Assembly (NCBI GenBank): GCA_029974855.1
Contig: JARKQO010000225.1
Coordinates: 1-12,503, forward strand
Direction of reading: 5' to 3'
Origin: Eubacteriales bacterium
GTDB taxonomy: Bacteria; Bacillota_A; Clostridia; Christensenellales; Aristaeellaceae
DNA length: 12,503 bases
Below the pieces are notes generated by a model. It saw only the letters and a list, made by a program, of their open reading frames with translations, ran no database searches and had not been told where the DNA came from. Positions within the stretch are counted from its first letter, which is position 1, and each line of letters starts with the position of its first letter. The translations under genes and the position numbers were made by a program. Of the stretch, positions 1 through 6,511 are shown piece after piece.

Positions 1-1060
1 GGTGAAAGCGCCAGGGGCCTGAAAGGTCCAGGGCTCCCGCGTCGGTGGCCAGCAGGTACTGCTTGCCGGGGGTAAAGCCGCCCCCGTTTTGGAAGATGGC
101 GCGAATGGCAAGCACGCAGCGTCCCTCCGGCAGGGCGGGGACATCGTACTCCCGGGGAGGATACCGGTAGGTGGTGTTGCCCACCACTTCACCGTTGACG
201 AAGGCCATATCCCAATCCTTCACCGTGCCCAAAAACAGCTTGGCGGGCCGTCCTGCCAGACGGGGAGGAATCTCCAGGGTTTTGCGCAGCCACAGGGAGC
301 CGGTGCCCGTCCAGGGGGCCAGCAGGGGCCGCTCCTCCCACCCACCGTCCTGATAGCCGGGCAGGTGAAAGCCCGACCCAAGGCCCGGATCGCTTTCATC
401 CACCGCCGCGTAAAACCGCTCCTGGCGCGCGGCGTTCTCCGCCAGCACCTTGGCCGCATAGCCGTCCTCCGCGAACCGGTCCGCCTGGGCGCGCAGCTCC
501 GGGGAAAGGGCTTCCCTACCCATCCAGGCCCGGATGGGCGTGCCCCCAATGGCCGTTTGCATGAGCCCCACCGGCACCCCATATTGGGCATAGAGCCGCT
601 GGGCAAAGAAGTACCCCACGGCGGAAAAATCCGGGATGGTCCGGGGCGACGCGCCCCTCCAGCATCCCCCTTCCAACTCTGTCCGGGGCCCGGCGAAGCA
701 ACAGCGCTCCGGCACGGTGAACTGGCGGATGCACGGGTTGCCGCCGGTCATTTCCTCGGGGTAACGGTATTTCACGCGCCCCATGGGCATCTGCATGTTG
801 GACTGCCCGCCGCACAGCCACACGTCCCCCACGTATACGTCCTCCAGGATGTGCTCCCCAATGCGCATGGCATCGGGGCCGCCGGGGGAAAGCCCATGCA
901 GAACCAAGGACCACGCGCCCTGGGCGTCCGGCTCCGCCGTGTAGGCTTGGCCCCGGAAGGCAATTGTCACCGGTTCATCCGCCATGCCCCACAGGATATT
1001 CCTGGCATCGCGCTGGAGCACCATGCCGCTGGACAACAAAGGAGGAAGCTGTACGCTCAT
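1..1060 (-). CDS. SASA-family carbohydrate acetylesterase ('sialate O-acetylesterase' type), partial
   Basis: The minus strand is open from an ATG at 1060-1058 to the left edge: 353 codons, with the 3' end missing. The start opens with LPPLLSSGMVLQRD, the usual beginning of this family, and a GGAAAGG ribosome site (1071-1077) lies 10 nt upstream. Seen: the GGQSNM serine-hydrolase block with the expected nucleophile Ser87, and IGGTPIRAW at about 171-179. An inserted jelly roll resembling the GH2 sugar-binding fold spans about 236-340 (LWLRKTLEIP, VNGEVVGNTTY). The Asp/His part of the active site should lie in the missing C-terminal part. There is no signal peptide, so it is probably cytoplasmic. 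The family removes O-acetyl groups from sugars; annotations default to sialate, but beside GH67 and GH2 genes an acetylated hemicellulose oligosaccharide is the more likely substrate (inference). It is probably co-transcribed with the GH2 gene. Family is fairly certain, substrate is not. Confidence 0.9.
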   Translation of the reverse strand, partial: MSVQLPPLLSSGMVLQRDARNILWGMADEPVTIAFRGQAYTAEPDAQGAWSLVLHGLSPGGPDAMRIGEHILEDVYVGDVWLCGGQSNMQMPMGRVKYRYPEEMTGGNPCIRQFTVPERCCFAGPRTELEGGCWRGASPRTIPDFSAVGYFFAQRLYAQYGVPVGLMQTAIGGTPIRAWMGREALSPELRAQADRFAEDGYAAKVLAENAARQERFYAAVDESDPGLGSGFHLPGYQDGGWEERPLLAPWTGTGSLWLRKTLEIPPRLAGRPAKLFLGTVKDWDMAFVNGEVVGNTTYRYPPREYDVPALPEGRCVLAIRAIFQNGGGFTPGKQYLLATDAGALDLSGPWRFH

Positions 1061-1117
1061 CGTCAGATTTCCTTTCCATACCCCTTGGGCCTTGATATCT
1101 TGATATACGGCAGGCAT
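1061..1117 (-). promoter_or_regulatory. Short GH2-esterase intercistronic gap with esterase ribosome site
   Basis: The 57 bp between the GH2 stop and the esterase ATG hold the GGAAAGG ribosome site at 1071-1077. I see no hairpin followed by a T run and no convincing promoter. The two minus-strand genes are therefore most likely one transcript. Confidence 0.6.
1091..1106. repeat. Perfect 8-bp tandem repeat in the intercistronic gap
   Basis: CTTGATAT occurs twice head to tail (1091-1098 and 1099-1106). The junction also makes a small inverted repeat, ATATC-TT-GATAT. The repeat is visible directly; a function is not established. It could be an RNA-processing or protein-binding site, or simply chance in an AT-richer gap. 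Confidence 0.6.
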
Positions 1118-4100
1118 TCATTCCGCTTGAAACTGTATCCAGGCCAGGTCCAGCTCCGTACCCGGGAGGAAGATCAGCGACACCCTTTGGGGCCCGGTGA
1201 CGCGCTCCCCAAGGGAGAATGCGGCCTCGGCATACGCTTCCGCGCCGGGTAGCTCTACCATCACGCGCCGCTCCCCCTCTATCCCTTCAAACAGGAATTG
1301 GATGGAGTTTCGCGGATGCCTGGAGCGCCAGCAAATCCGCACGCTCCCGGCTCCCTGTTCCCCAAAGTCCATCCCCTCAAACAGCAGCGTTACATTGTTG
1401 CCGATGCCCTCCACCGCATCCCCGCAAAGGGTGTAGGAATCGCCGTAGGCGGCATCGTGCTCCCCGGCGGCCAGCCGCGCAAAGGCCCTTTCCTTCCGCA
1501 CAAACCGGAAGCCTTTCAGGTGTACCTTTTGCCGGAACACAAAGCACAGGGTGGTTACCCCCCGAAGCCGCCGGGGCAAAAGACAGGTGATCTCCTGATA
1601 GGTGTTCCAAAGGGAGCCCTTGTCGTAAAGCACCGTGCAGATTTTCTGGCCTCCCTCCAGGGGCAATCCTTCCCATATTTCAAAGAAAAATGGCTCCTTG
1701 TCCAGGGGAAAAAGCGGCAGAATCAGCTCATCGGAGCCGTAGGGCCCAAAGTCCAGGCCCCGGAAGCCCACATCGCTTTCCCCGTCCCGCAAAGTCGCCA
1801 CGCCCCGCTCGTTCCCGTTGGTCAGGGGCACATTGCCGGCGTTGTACAGGCCACCGGCCACGAAGGCATAGGGGTCCAGAAAGGGGGTTCCCAGCCCCTC
1901 AAAGACAACCGGAATTTGCGAGATAAACGCCCAATGGTCCTTGCCGTTCCCTGGGCCGCAGCGCACGTAGGCTGTGCCATCCCCCCTGGGGAGCAGCGTG
2001 GTGCTCCGCCCATCCTCCGCAACGATAAGGCTGCCCAAGGGGCTGTCGATGCCCGCCGCGTCCGTGAGCCGCCAGCGCAGGTCCCCATAGGTGGCGTCCG
2101 GGGGGAAGGTGCGGGCCCTGACAATATCCCCCTCCCGGGTCAGCTCCACCTTGCGGATGGGAATGTCCTTTTCGTCCAGCTCCGCTGTAACCTTGGGCTT
2201 TGCCCCCTTTTCCCCTTGCACAACCGCCAGGAGCTTTCCGCCGAAAAGGCGGCGGCTATGGGCCGTATACTGCTCCTGGTCCGCCGCGTCGCCGTTGTCC
2301 AAGGCCAGCAGGGTTCCGTTTTCCGCCCGCACCCGCACCCGGCGGTTCGCGTTTTCAACAGTACGGCCTTCCCCATCCACAGCAGCAATAGTTACAAACG
2401 TAAGCTCCCCATAGGTTTCCTCCGAAAGGACCAGGTCCCGGGCATCCCCAAAGGAACGCCGGGTCATCTCCGCCACAGGGTTTCCCTTGGCGTCATAGGC
2501 CACGGCTGTCAGCACGCCCGGGCGGTAGGGCACCTGAAAATCGGCCGCGATCCGACCCTCAAGGGCCGTCCGCCCCAGGCTTTCCCCCTCCAGGAAAAGC
2601 TCCACCGCCGACCTGTTGGAGCACACCCGCACGTCGATGGGCTGCCCCGGGGAAAAATCCCAGTAGGGATACAGGTATACCATGGGGGCCGCAAGCGGGT
2701 CTCTCCAGGCGGCCTGGAAAAGAAAATAGGAGTCCTTGGGAAAGCCCGCCGTATCCATATGCCCCAAGTAGCTGTTTTTGGTGTGGTAGGGGGTAGGTTC
2801 CACCAGATAGTCCTGCCCGGCCCAAATGAACTGCCCCAGGGAAAAGGGCGCGTTCCGCTCGCTGGCGATGCACGCCTCCACGCTTTTGGCTCCCCAGCTC
2901 GTGCTGCTGTTGCCCAGGGCAGAGCATTGCAGATCGTCATCCGCCAGGACGGATTGGGAAAGGGGAAAGCGGTAGACGCCCCGGCTTTGGACGGTGGCAC
3001 AGGTTTCCGCGCCGTAGAGGACCCAATCCGGATGCTCCTGATGGTGCTTTGGGTACAGGTATTCGGCATAGTTATAGCCGACGATTTTCATGAGGTCCGC
3101 GCACCGCTGGGTATTCTCCCAGGGCATGTAATTGGAGCAAAGGGTTACGGGGGCGTGGTTCTTGGGGTCATGCTTTCGTGCCTCCCCCATCAAAAAGCGC
3201 AGGGTGTCGCTCCCTTCCTTGGCGTCCGCGTGGGTATCGTAAATTTCGTTGCCCAGGCTCCAGAGAATCACGGAAGGATGGTTTCTGTCCCGCCGGATCC
3301 AGGCGGCCACATCCCTGGCGGCCCACTGGTCAAAAAACCGGGCGTAATCGTAGGGATTCTTGGACCTTCTCCACACATCAAAAATTTCTGACATCACCAG
3401 AAGGCCCATTTCATCCGCGATGTCCATGAACGCCTTGGCTGGAGGGTTGTGGGCGGTGCGGATGGCATTGGCCCCCATTTCCTTCAGCAGCGTCAGCTGC
3501 CTGCGGATGGCGTCGGGGTACACAGCAGCTCCCAGCCCGCCCAGGTCATGGTGCAGGCAAACACCCTTCAGCTTAAGGGGACGGCCGTTCAGGAACAAGC
3601 CCCGGTCCGGGTCAAAGGCGATTTCCCGAAACCCAAAGCGGGTCAGCTCCCGGTCCGTCACCTGGCCCTCTACGAGCAACTCGGATTCCATCGTATACAG
3701 GCGGGGGTCTTCGATGTCCCAGGCGCGGATGCCTTCCTCCACGCCCAGCAGGGCGTGGCGGAGGGCATAGGGCCGGCCCCCGGTTTCCACCTCCGCCTCC
3801 ACCTCGTAGCGCCAGCCGTCCTCTTCCCTCCATGTGGTGATGTACAGGCCATCGGAAAGAAAATGGCAAGGATTCTTCACCTTCAAAACCACATCCCGGT
3901 AGATCCCCGCACCGGTGTACCAGCGGGAATTGGGCGCGTCGTACCGGACCCCAAGCAGCAGGATATTGGGCCGGTCCAGGCGCAAATGCCGGGTGATGTC
4001 AAATTCAAAGGCCGTGTAGCCGTACTTCCACTCCCCGGCCATTTCACCGTTCACGTAGAGAGTGCTATCCATATACACGCCGTCAAAGCGCAGGAACACC

Positions 4101-4303
4101 CGCTGCCCTTCCCTCAGGAAGGACACGTCCAGCTCCCGCCGGTACCAGCCGGCGCCGCTTTTATACAGGTTGCCTACGTCGCCAATGAGCCAATCGTGGG
4201 GAAGCGTCACCGGTTGGAAATTCCGGGGCTCTTCCCTGGCGAACTGCCAGCCCTCGTTGAGACAGTACGCGGGCATAGCCTCCCCACCGCCCTTTCCTTC
4301 CAT
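1118..4303 (-). CDS. Glycoside hydrolase family 2, beta-galactosidase-type, multidomain, cytoplasmic
   Basis: 1061 aa. In order: GH2 sugar-binding jelly roll (about 31-150; LPHDW, NSRWYTGAGIYRD), Ig-like domain (about 151-225), TIM barrel (about 226-540), DUF4982-like Ig domain (about 542-605), GH2_C5-like domain (about 620-700, with LALDNGD), an Ig-like stretch (about 715-800), then two beta-sandwich modules resembling CBM6 (about 805-935 and 945-1060). The acid/base is expected at Glu353 (WSLGNEI) and the nucleophile at Glu433 (YGAET); the 80-residue gap is close to that of E. coli LacZ. FIWAGQDYLVEPTPY is typical of this subgroup. The enzyme should release terminal beta-linked galactose, though GH2 specificity varies. 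There is no signal peptide, so it would act on imported oligosaccharides. The start is uncertain: a second ATG at 4276 (MPAYCLNEGWQF) matches the family N-terminus better and gives 1052 aa, while the first has AGGA about 5 nt upstream. The esterase follows in the same direction. Confidence 0.93.
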   Translation of the reverse strand: MEGKGGGEAMPAYCLNEGWQFAREEPRNFQPVTLPHDWLIGDVGNLYKSGAGWYRRELDVSFLREGQRVFLRFDGVYMDSTLYVNGEMAGEWKYGYTAFEFDITRHLRLDRPNILLLGVRYDAPNSRWYTGAGIYRDVVLKVKNPCHFLSDGLYITTWREEDGWRYEVEAEVETGGRPYALRHALLGVEEGIRAWDIEDPRLYTMESELLVEGQVTDRELTRFGFREIAFDPDRGLFLNGRPLKLKGVCLHHDLGGLGAAVYPDAIRRQLTLLKEMGANAIRTAHNPPAKAFMDIADEMGLLVMSEIFDVWRRSKNPYDYARFFDQWAARDVAAWIRRDRNHPSVILWSLGNEIYDTHADAKEGSDTLRFLMGEARKHDPKNHAPVTLCSNYMPWENTQRCADLMKIVGYNYAEYLYPKHHQEHPDWVLYGAETCATVQSRGVYRFPLSQSVLADDDLQCSALGNSSTSWGAKSVEACIASERNAPFSLGQFIWAGQDYLVEPTPYHTKNSYLGHMDTAGFPKDSYFLFQAAWRDPLAAPMVYLYPYWDFSPGQPIDVRVCSNRSAVELFLEGESLGRTALEGRIAADFQVPYRPGVLTAVAYDAKGNPVAEMTRRSFGDARDLVLSEETYGELTFVTIAAVDGEGRTVENANRRVRVRAENGTLLALDNGDAADQEQYTAHSRRLFGGKLLAVVQGEKGAKPKVTAELDEKDIPIRKVELTREGDIVRARTFPPDATYGDLRWRLTDAAGIDSPLGSLIVAEDGRSTTLLPRGDGTAYVRCGPGNGKDHWAFISQIPVVFEGLGTPFLDPYAFVAGGLYNAGNVPLTNGNERGVATLRDGESDVGFRGLDFGPYGSDELILPLFPLDKEPFFFEIWEGLPLEGGQKICTVLYDKGSLWNTYQEITCLLPRRLRGVTTLCFVFRQKVHLKGFRFVRKERAFARLAAGEHDAAYGDSYTLCGDAVEGIGNNVTLLFEGMDFGEQGAGSVRICWRSRHPRNSIQFLFEGIEGERRVMVELPGAEAYAEAAFSLGERVTGPQRVSLIFLPGTELDLAWIQFQAE

Positions 4304-4328
4304 TTACTTCCTGCTCTCGGTTATTCCC

Positions 4329-4357
4329 ATTATGCAGCAGCCAAAACCAAAGCACAA
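4329..4357 (-). promoter_or_regulatory. Candidate sigma-70/A-type promoter for the GH2-esterase unit
   Basis: On the minus strand, TTGTGC (4357-4352) and CATAAT (4334-4329) are separated by exactly 17 bp. The -10 matches the consensus at five of six bases, the -35 at three of six. Transcription would begin near 4322, giving a 5' leader of about 20 nt to the first ATG or about 46 nt to the second. The second leader length is more usual, which mildly favours the internal start. Confidence 0.45.
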
Positions 4358-4359
4358 TG

Positions 4360-4374
4360 GAATATTCTTTGCTC
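4360..4374 (+). repeat. Operator-like element, copy 1 (GAATATT...TGCTC)
   Basis: GAATATT followed after 3 nt by TGCTC. A second copy without the 3-nt spacer lies at 4470-4481. This copy sits just upstream of the minus-strand -35 box, where an activator that contacts RNA polymerase would bind. The repetition is seen; the role as an AraC-family site is inference. Confidence 0.4.
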
Positions 4375-4388
4375 ACCAGATGAATAAA

Positions 4389-4410
4389 ACACAAAAAAAC
4401 ACAAAAAAAC
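4389..4410. repeat. 10-bp tandem repeat with phased A-tracts (likely bent DNA)
   Basis: The 10-mer ACAAAAAAAC occurs twice in tandem (4391-4400 and 4401-4410), preceded by another AC. Each unit holds a run of seven A residues, and the runs start one helical turn apart. A-tracts phased in this way are known to curve DNA. The position, between the two divergent promoters, suggests an architectural role in regulation (inference). Confidence 0.65.
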
Positions 4411-4453
4411 CCATGTACGAAACCAGACAAACATGATAAATTAAGATCAGAAA

Positions 4454-4459
4454 TATAGT
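4454..4459 (+). promoter_or_regulatory. Candidate -10 box for the transporter operon
   Basis: TATAGT matches the -10 consensus at five of six bases. The region 17 bp upstream (4431-4436, ACATGA) does not resemble TTGACA, so without an activator this promoter should be weak. Transcription would start near 4466 and leave a leader of about 105 nt before permease 1. Confidence 0.35.
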
Positions 4460-4469
4460 GCATTTGTAT

Positions 4470-4481
4470 GAATATTTGCTC
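4470..4481 (+). repeat. Operator-like element, copy 2 (GAATATT-TGCTC)
   Basis: GAATATT directly followed by TGCTC, the partner of the element at 4360-4374. It lies just downstream of the plus-strand -10 candidate, near the predicted transcription start. In that position a bound protein would block the plus promoter or take part in a loop with the other copy about 110 bp away (inference). Confidence 0.35.
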
Positions 4482-4513
4482 CCCGAATGCCAAAACCGCG
4501 CTGGAAGCAAATT

Positions 4514-4536
4514 CCCGTATACGAAATATATTCGGG
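4514..4536 (+). other. Leader hairpin upstream of permease 1
   Basis: CCCG-TATA at 4514-4521 can pair with TATA (4527-4530) and CGGG (4533-4536), with a 2-nt bulge and a CGAAA loop. It ends 18 nt before the ribosome site. No T run follows, so it is not a terminator. It could affect translation or mRNA stability, or be an inverted repeat bound as DNA. Confidence 0.3.
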
Positions 4537-4554
4537 CCTGCCCACAAATCCATT

Positions 4555-4564
4555 GGGAAAGGGG
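4555..4564 (+). promoter_or_regulatory. Ribosome site that fixes the permease 1 start
   Basis: GGGAAAGGGG lies 7 nt before the ATG at 4572. The reading frame is open for another 38 codons upstream to an ATG at 4458, but that stretch is AT-rich, overlaps the promoter candidate and has no permease-like sequence. The start at 4572 is therefore chosen. Confidence 0.8.
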
Positions 4565-4571
4565 TGTCGCC

Positions 4572-5522
4572 ATGAATGGGAAGCTCGATGTATCGCCTTT
4601 GGTGAAGCGCCAGCGCACCCTGGCGTACTTCAAGCGGTATTGGATGCTTTACCTGCTGCTGATACTCCCCATCGTGTTTTTTCTGATCTTCCGGTATGTG
4701 CCCATGACCTACATCCAGATAGCCTTCAAGAAAAACAACATCATCCAGAACATCTGGCAGGTGCCCTGGGCGGATGGCACCCCCTTCGCCAACTTCATCA
4801 AGGCCTTTGCCAACCGAGATTTTCTGTTTGCCGTCCGCAATACCGTCACCCTGAACCTGCTGGATCTGGTGGTGGGGTTTCCAGCCCCCATCATTTTGGC
4901 GCTGCTGCTGAACGAGCTGACCTTCAAGCGGTTCAAGCGCCTCACCCAGACCATCGTATACATGCCCCACTTTCTTTCCTGGGTGATCATCTACGGCCTG
5001 GCGCTGCAGCTCTTCGCCCCCAGCACCGGCCTGGTGAACATTTTGATCAACCGCATGGGCTACCCCTCCATCCCCTTCCTCAACGACCCGAATCATTGGA
5101 TATGGTCCTATGTGTTTTTGGGCATCTGGCAGAGCGTGGGCTGGAACGCCATCATCTATATGGCCGCCCTCACCAGCATCAACCCGGAGCTGTACGAGGC
5201 CGCCTCCGTGGACGGGGCGAGCCGCCTGCGCAAAACCTGGCACATTACGCTGCCGGGCCTGCGCCCCACCATCATCACCTTGCTGATTTTAAGCCTGGGG
5301 CGCATTTTGGGCAGCGATTTCGACCGTCCCTTCGCGCTGAGCAACAACCTGGTGAAAAACGCCTCCAACGTGATTTCCATTTTCGTATACACCAACGGCA
5401 TCAAGGGCTTGCAGTTCTCCCTGACCGCCGCTGTGGGCCTGATGCAATCCGTGGTATGCGTCTTTTTCCTGCTGGGGGCCAACGCGCTGGCCAAGCGCTT
5501 TGGCGAGCGCGGCATTTGGTAA
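4572..5522 (+). CDS. lplB: Oligosaccharide ABC transporter permease, LplB type
   Basis: 316 aa, start set by the ribosome site at 4555-4564. About six membrane segments are visible (roughly 24-42, 92-112, 127-148, 176-199, 233-247, 283-304). The cytoplasmic EAA loop that docks the ATPase is at 209-230 (EAASVDGASRLRKTWHITLP). FRYVPMTYIQIAFKK near the N-terminus is characteristic of LplB-type permeases (COG4209). With the second permease it should form the channel for uptake of oligosaccharides delivered by the binding protein encoded downstream. Permease 2 starts 17 bp after the stop, so the two are surely co-transcribed. No ATPase gene is in the window. The symbol is by family resemblance; the substrate is inferred from the following aguA gene. 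Glucuronate-bearing xylo-oligosaccharides are the leading guess. Confidence 0.93.
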   Translation: MNGKLDVSPLVKRQRTLAYFKRYWMLYLLLILPIVFFLIFRYVPMTYIQIAFKKNNIIQNIWQVPWADGTPFANFIKAFANRDFLFAVRNTVTLNLLDLVVGFPAPIILALLLNELTFKRFKRLTQTIVYMPHFLSWVIIYGLALQLFAPSTGLVNILINRMGYPSIPFLNDPNHWIWSYVFLGIWQSVGWNAIIYMAALTSINPELYEAASVDGASRLRKTWHITLPGLRPTIITLLILSLGRILGSDFDRPFALSNNLVKNASNVISIFVYTNGIKGLQFSLTAAVGLMQSVVCVFFLLGANALAKRFGERGIW

Positions 5523-5539
5523 AGAAAGGGGGAAGGGAT

Positions 5540-6448
5540 ATGGACAACGTGAACGCCCCAAAAGGCTCCAGCGGCATGGTACGGTCCAAATCCACCAAAA
5601 TTGGCGACTGGGTGGTGGTGTTCGTCTGCGTGTTGCTGATTTTGGTGTGCCTGCTGCCCATGCTGAACCTGCTGGCCCGCTCTCTTTCCTCCCCCGCGGC
5701 CCTGATGCGCAACGAGGTGGTGCTCTGGCCCGTAGGGTGGAATTTGAGCGCCTACAAAACGGTGCTGGAGGACTCCAAGTATACCTGGGCTTTGGGGTGG
5801 ACCGCCATCCTCACCGTCATCTGCACCATCGTCTCCATGGTGATGACCACCCTGTGCGCCTACCCCCTCACCTATGACCACCTGAAGGGGCGCAAGTTCT
5901 TCAACACCATGATCATCCTCACCATGTACTTCAGCGCGGGCACCATCCCCAATTTTCTCCTTTACAAGGACCTGAACCTGCTGGACAACCCCTTGGTGCT
6001 GATCATCCCCAACTGCCTCAGCGTTTTCAACATGATCGTGATGCGCAGCTTCTTCTACGGCATCCCGGACAGCCTGCGGGAATCCGCCGAAATCGACGGA
6101 GCGAATCCCATCCGCATTTTGGTGAGCATTTACCTGCCCCTTTCCACAGCGGTGCTGGCCACGCTGGCGCTCTTCTACGCCGTGGGCCGCTGGAACGGCT
6201 ATTCCGACGCGCTGGTATACATGAACAACCGGACCTACTACCCCATCCAGCTGCTGCTGTACTACATCCTCAGGGCCATGACCAGCATTGAGGTGGCCAC
6301 CCAGGAGGGCTTCAACGCCGCCCCGGGCCTTTCCGAAACCCTCAAGGCCGCCACCGTCATGTTCGCCACCATTCCCATTTTGCTGATCTATCCCTGGCTT
6401 CAGAAATACTTCATCGCGGGCGTCACCATCGGCGCGGTGAAGGGCTAA
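5540..6448 (+). CDS. ytcP: Oligosaccharide ABC transporter permease, YtcP/LplC type
   Basis: 302 aa, ATG at 5540 with AAGGGGG (5526-5532) 7 nt upstream. The frame is open further upstream, but only as a shadow across permease 1. Membrane segments are visible at roughly 23-45, 84-110, 120-142, 151-170, 197-215 and 268-287. The EAA loop is at 181-201 (ESAEIDGANPIRILVSIYLP). The segment with MYFSAGTIPNFLLYKDL and the end YFIAGVTIGAVKG are typical of the second permease of this transporter class (COG0395). It pairs with LplB in the membrane. The next gene, for the binding protein, follows after 63 bp that contain a hairpin. Family assignment is secure; substrate is inferred from context. Confidence 0.93.
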   Translation: MDNVNAPKGSSGMVRSKSTKIGDWVVVFVCVLLILVCLLPMLNLLARSLSSPAALMRNEVVLWPVGWNLSAYKTVLEDSKYTWALGWTAILTVICTIVSMVMTTLCAYPLTYDHLKGRKFFNTMIILTMYFSAGTIPNFLLYKDLNLLDNPLVLIIPNCLSVFNMIVMRSFFYGIPDSLRESAEIDGANPIRILVSIYLPLSTAVLATLALFYAVGRWNGYSDALVYMNNRTYYPIQLLLYYILRAMTSIEVATQEGFNAAPGLSETLKAATVMFATIPILLIYPWLQKYFIAGVTIGAVKG

Positions 6449-6458
6449 AGGGTACCCA

Positions 6459-6481
6459 ACACAGCGCGGGCCGCGCCGTGT
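6459..6481 (+). other. Intercistronic hairpin upstream of the binding-protein gene
   Basis: ACACAGCGCGG (6459-6469) can pair with CCGCGCCGTGT (6471-6481) with one mismatch, giving about 10 bp around a 3-nt loop. No T run follows. Hairpins between cistrons of sugar ABC operons can protect the binding-protein mRNA after cleavage and raise its level over that of the permeases; that role here is inference. Confidence 0.5.
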
Positions 6482-6497
6482 GAAAGGTAAATACTTT

Positions 6498-6505
6498 AAG
6501 GAGGG
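6498..6505 (+). promoter_or_regulatory. Near-consensus ribosome site of the binding-protein gene
   Basis: AAGGAGGG lies 6 nt before the ATG at 6512. It is the best Shine-Dalgarno sequence in the window and fits the high expression expected of a binding protein. Confidence 0.85.
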
Positions 6506-6511
6506 ATATTC

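Larger units (their letters stand above)
4304..4571. promoter_or_regulatory. Divergent control region between GH2-esterase and transporter units
   Basis: This is the largest non-coding stretch in the window (268 bp) and is much more AT-rich than the flanking genes. It must hold promoters for both directions. It contains a minus-strand promoter candidate, a plus-strand -10 box with a poor -35, two 10-bp-phased A-tracts, a repeated GAATATT...TGCTC element and a leader hairpin, each listed separately. A weak -35 with repeated sites fits an activator-dependent promoter, for which the AraC protein encoded at 10230-11057 is the obvious candidate (inference). Confidence 0.75.

Noticed and set aside
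1..1060. A sialic acid catabolism locus
   Set aside because: Only the default family name suggests it. No sialidase, nanA, nanE, nanK or sialic acid transporter is present; the context is hemicellulose-like.
1298..3391. A 697-codon open frame on the plus strand across the GH2 gene
   Set aside because: It lies entirely opposite a protein with clear GH2 motifs. The translation is rich in Pro, Gly, Arg and His and shows no domain. It is a by-product of GC-rich third codon positions.
1118..4303. Beta-glucuronidase as the identity of the GH2 enzyme
   Set aside because: The idea was attractive beside aguA, but the NxK motif of beta-glucuronidases was not found, and YGAET plus the DYLVEPTPY region match the beta-galactosidase-like branch.
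4415..4430. Catabolite-response (cre) site around the TACGAAA motifs
   Set aside because: Compared with the cre consensus TGNAANCGNTNNCA, the flanking bases do not fit, so no CcpA site is claimed.
4458..4571. 38-codon N-terminal extension of permease 1
   Set aside because: It overlaps the promoter candidate and AT-rich regulatory DNA. The ATG at 4572 has a good ribosome site and gives a normal LplB N-terminus.
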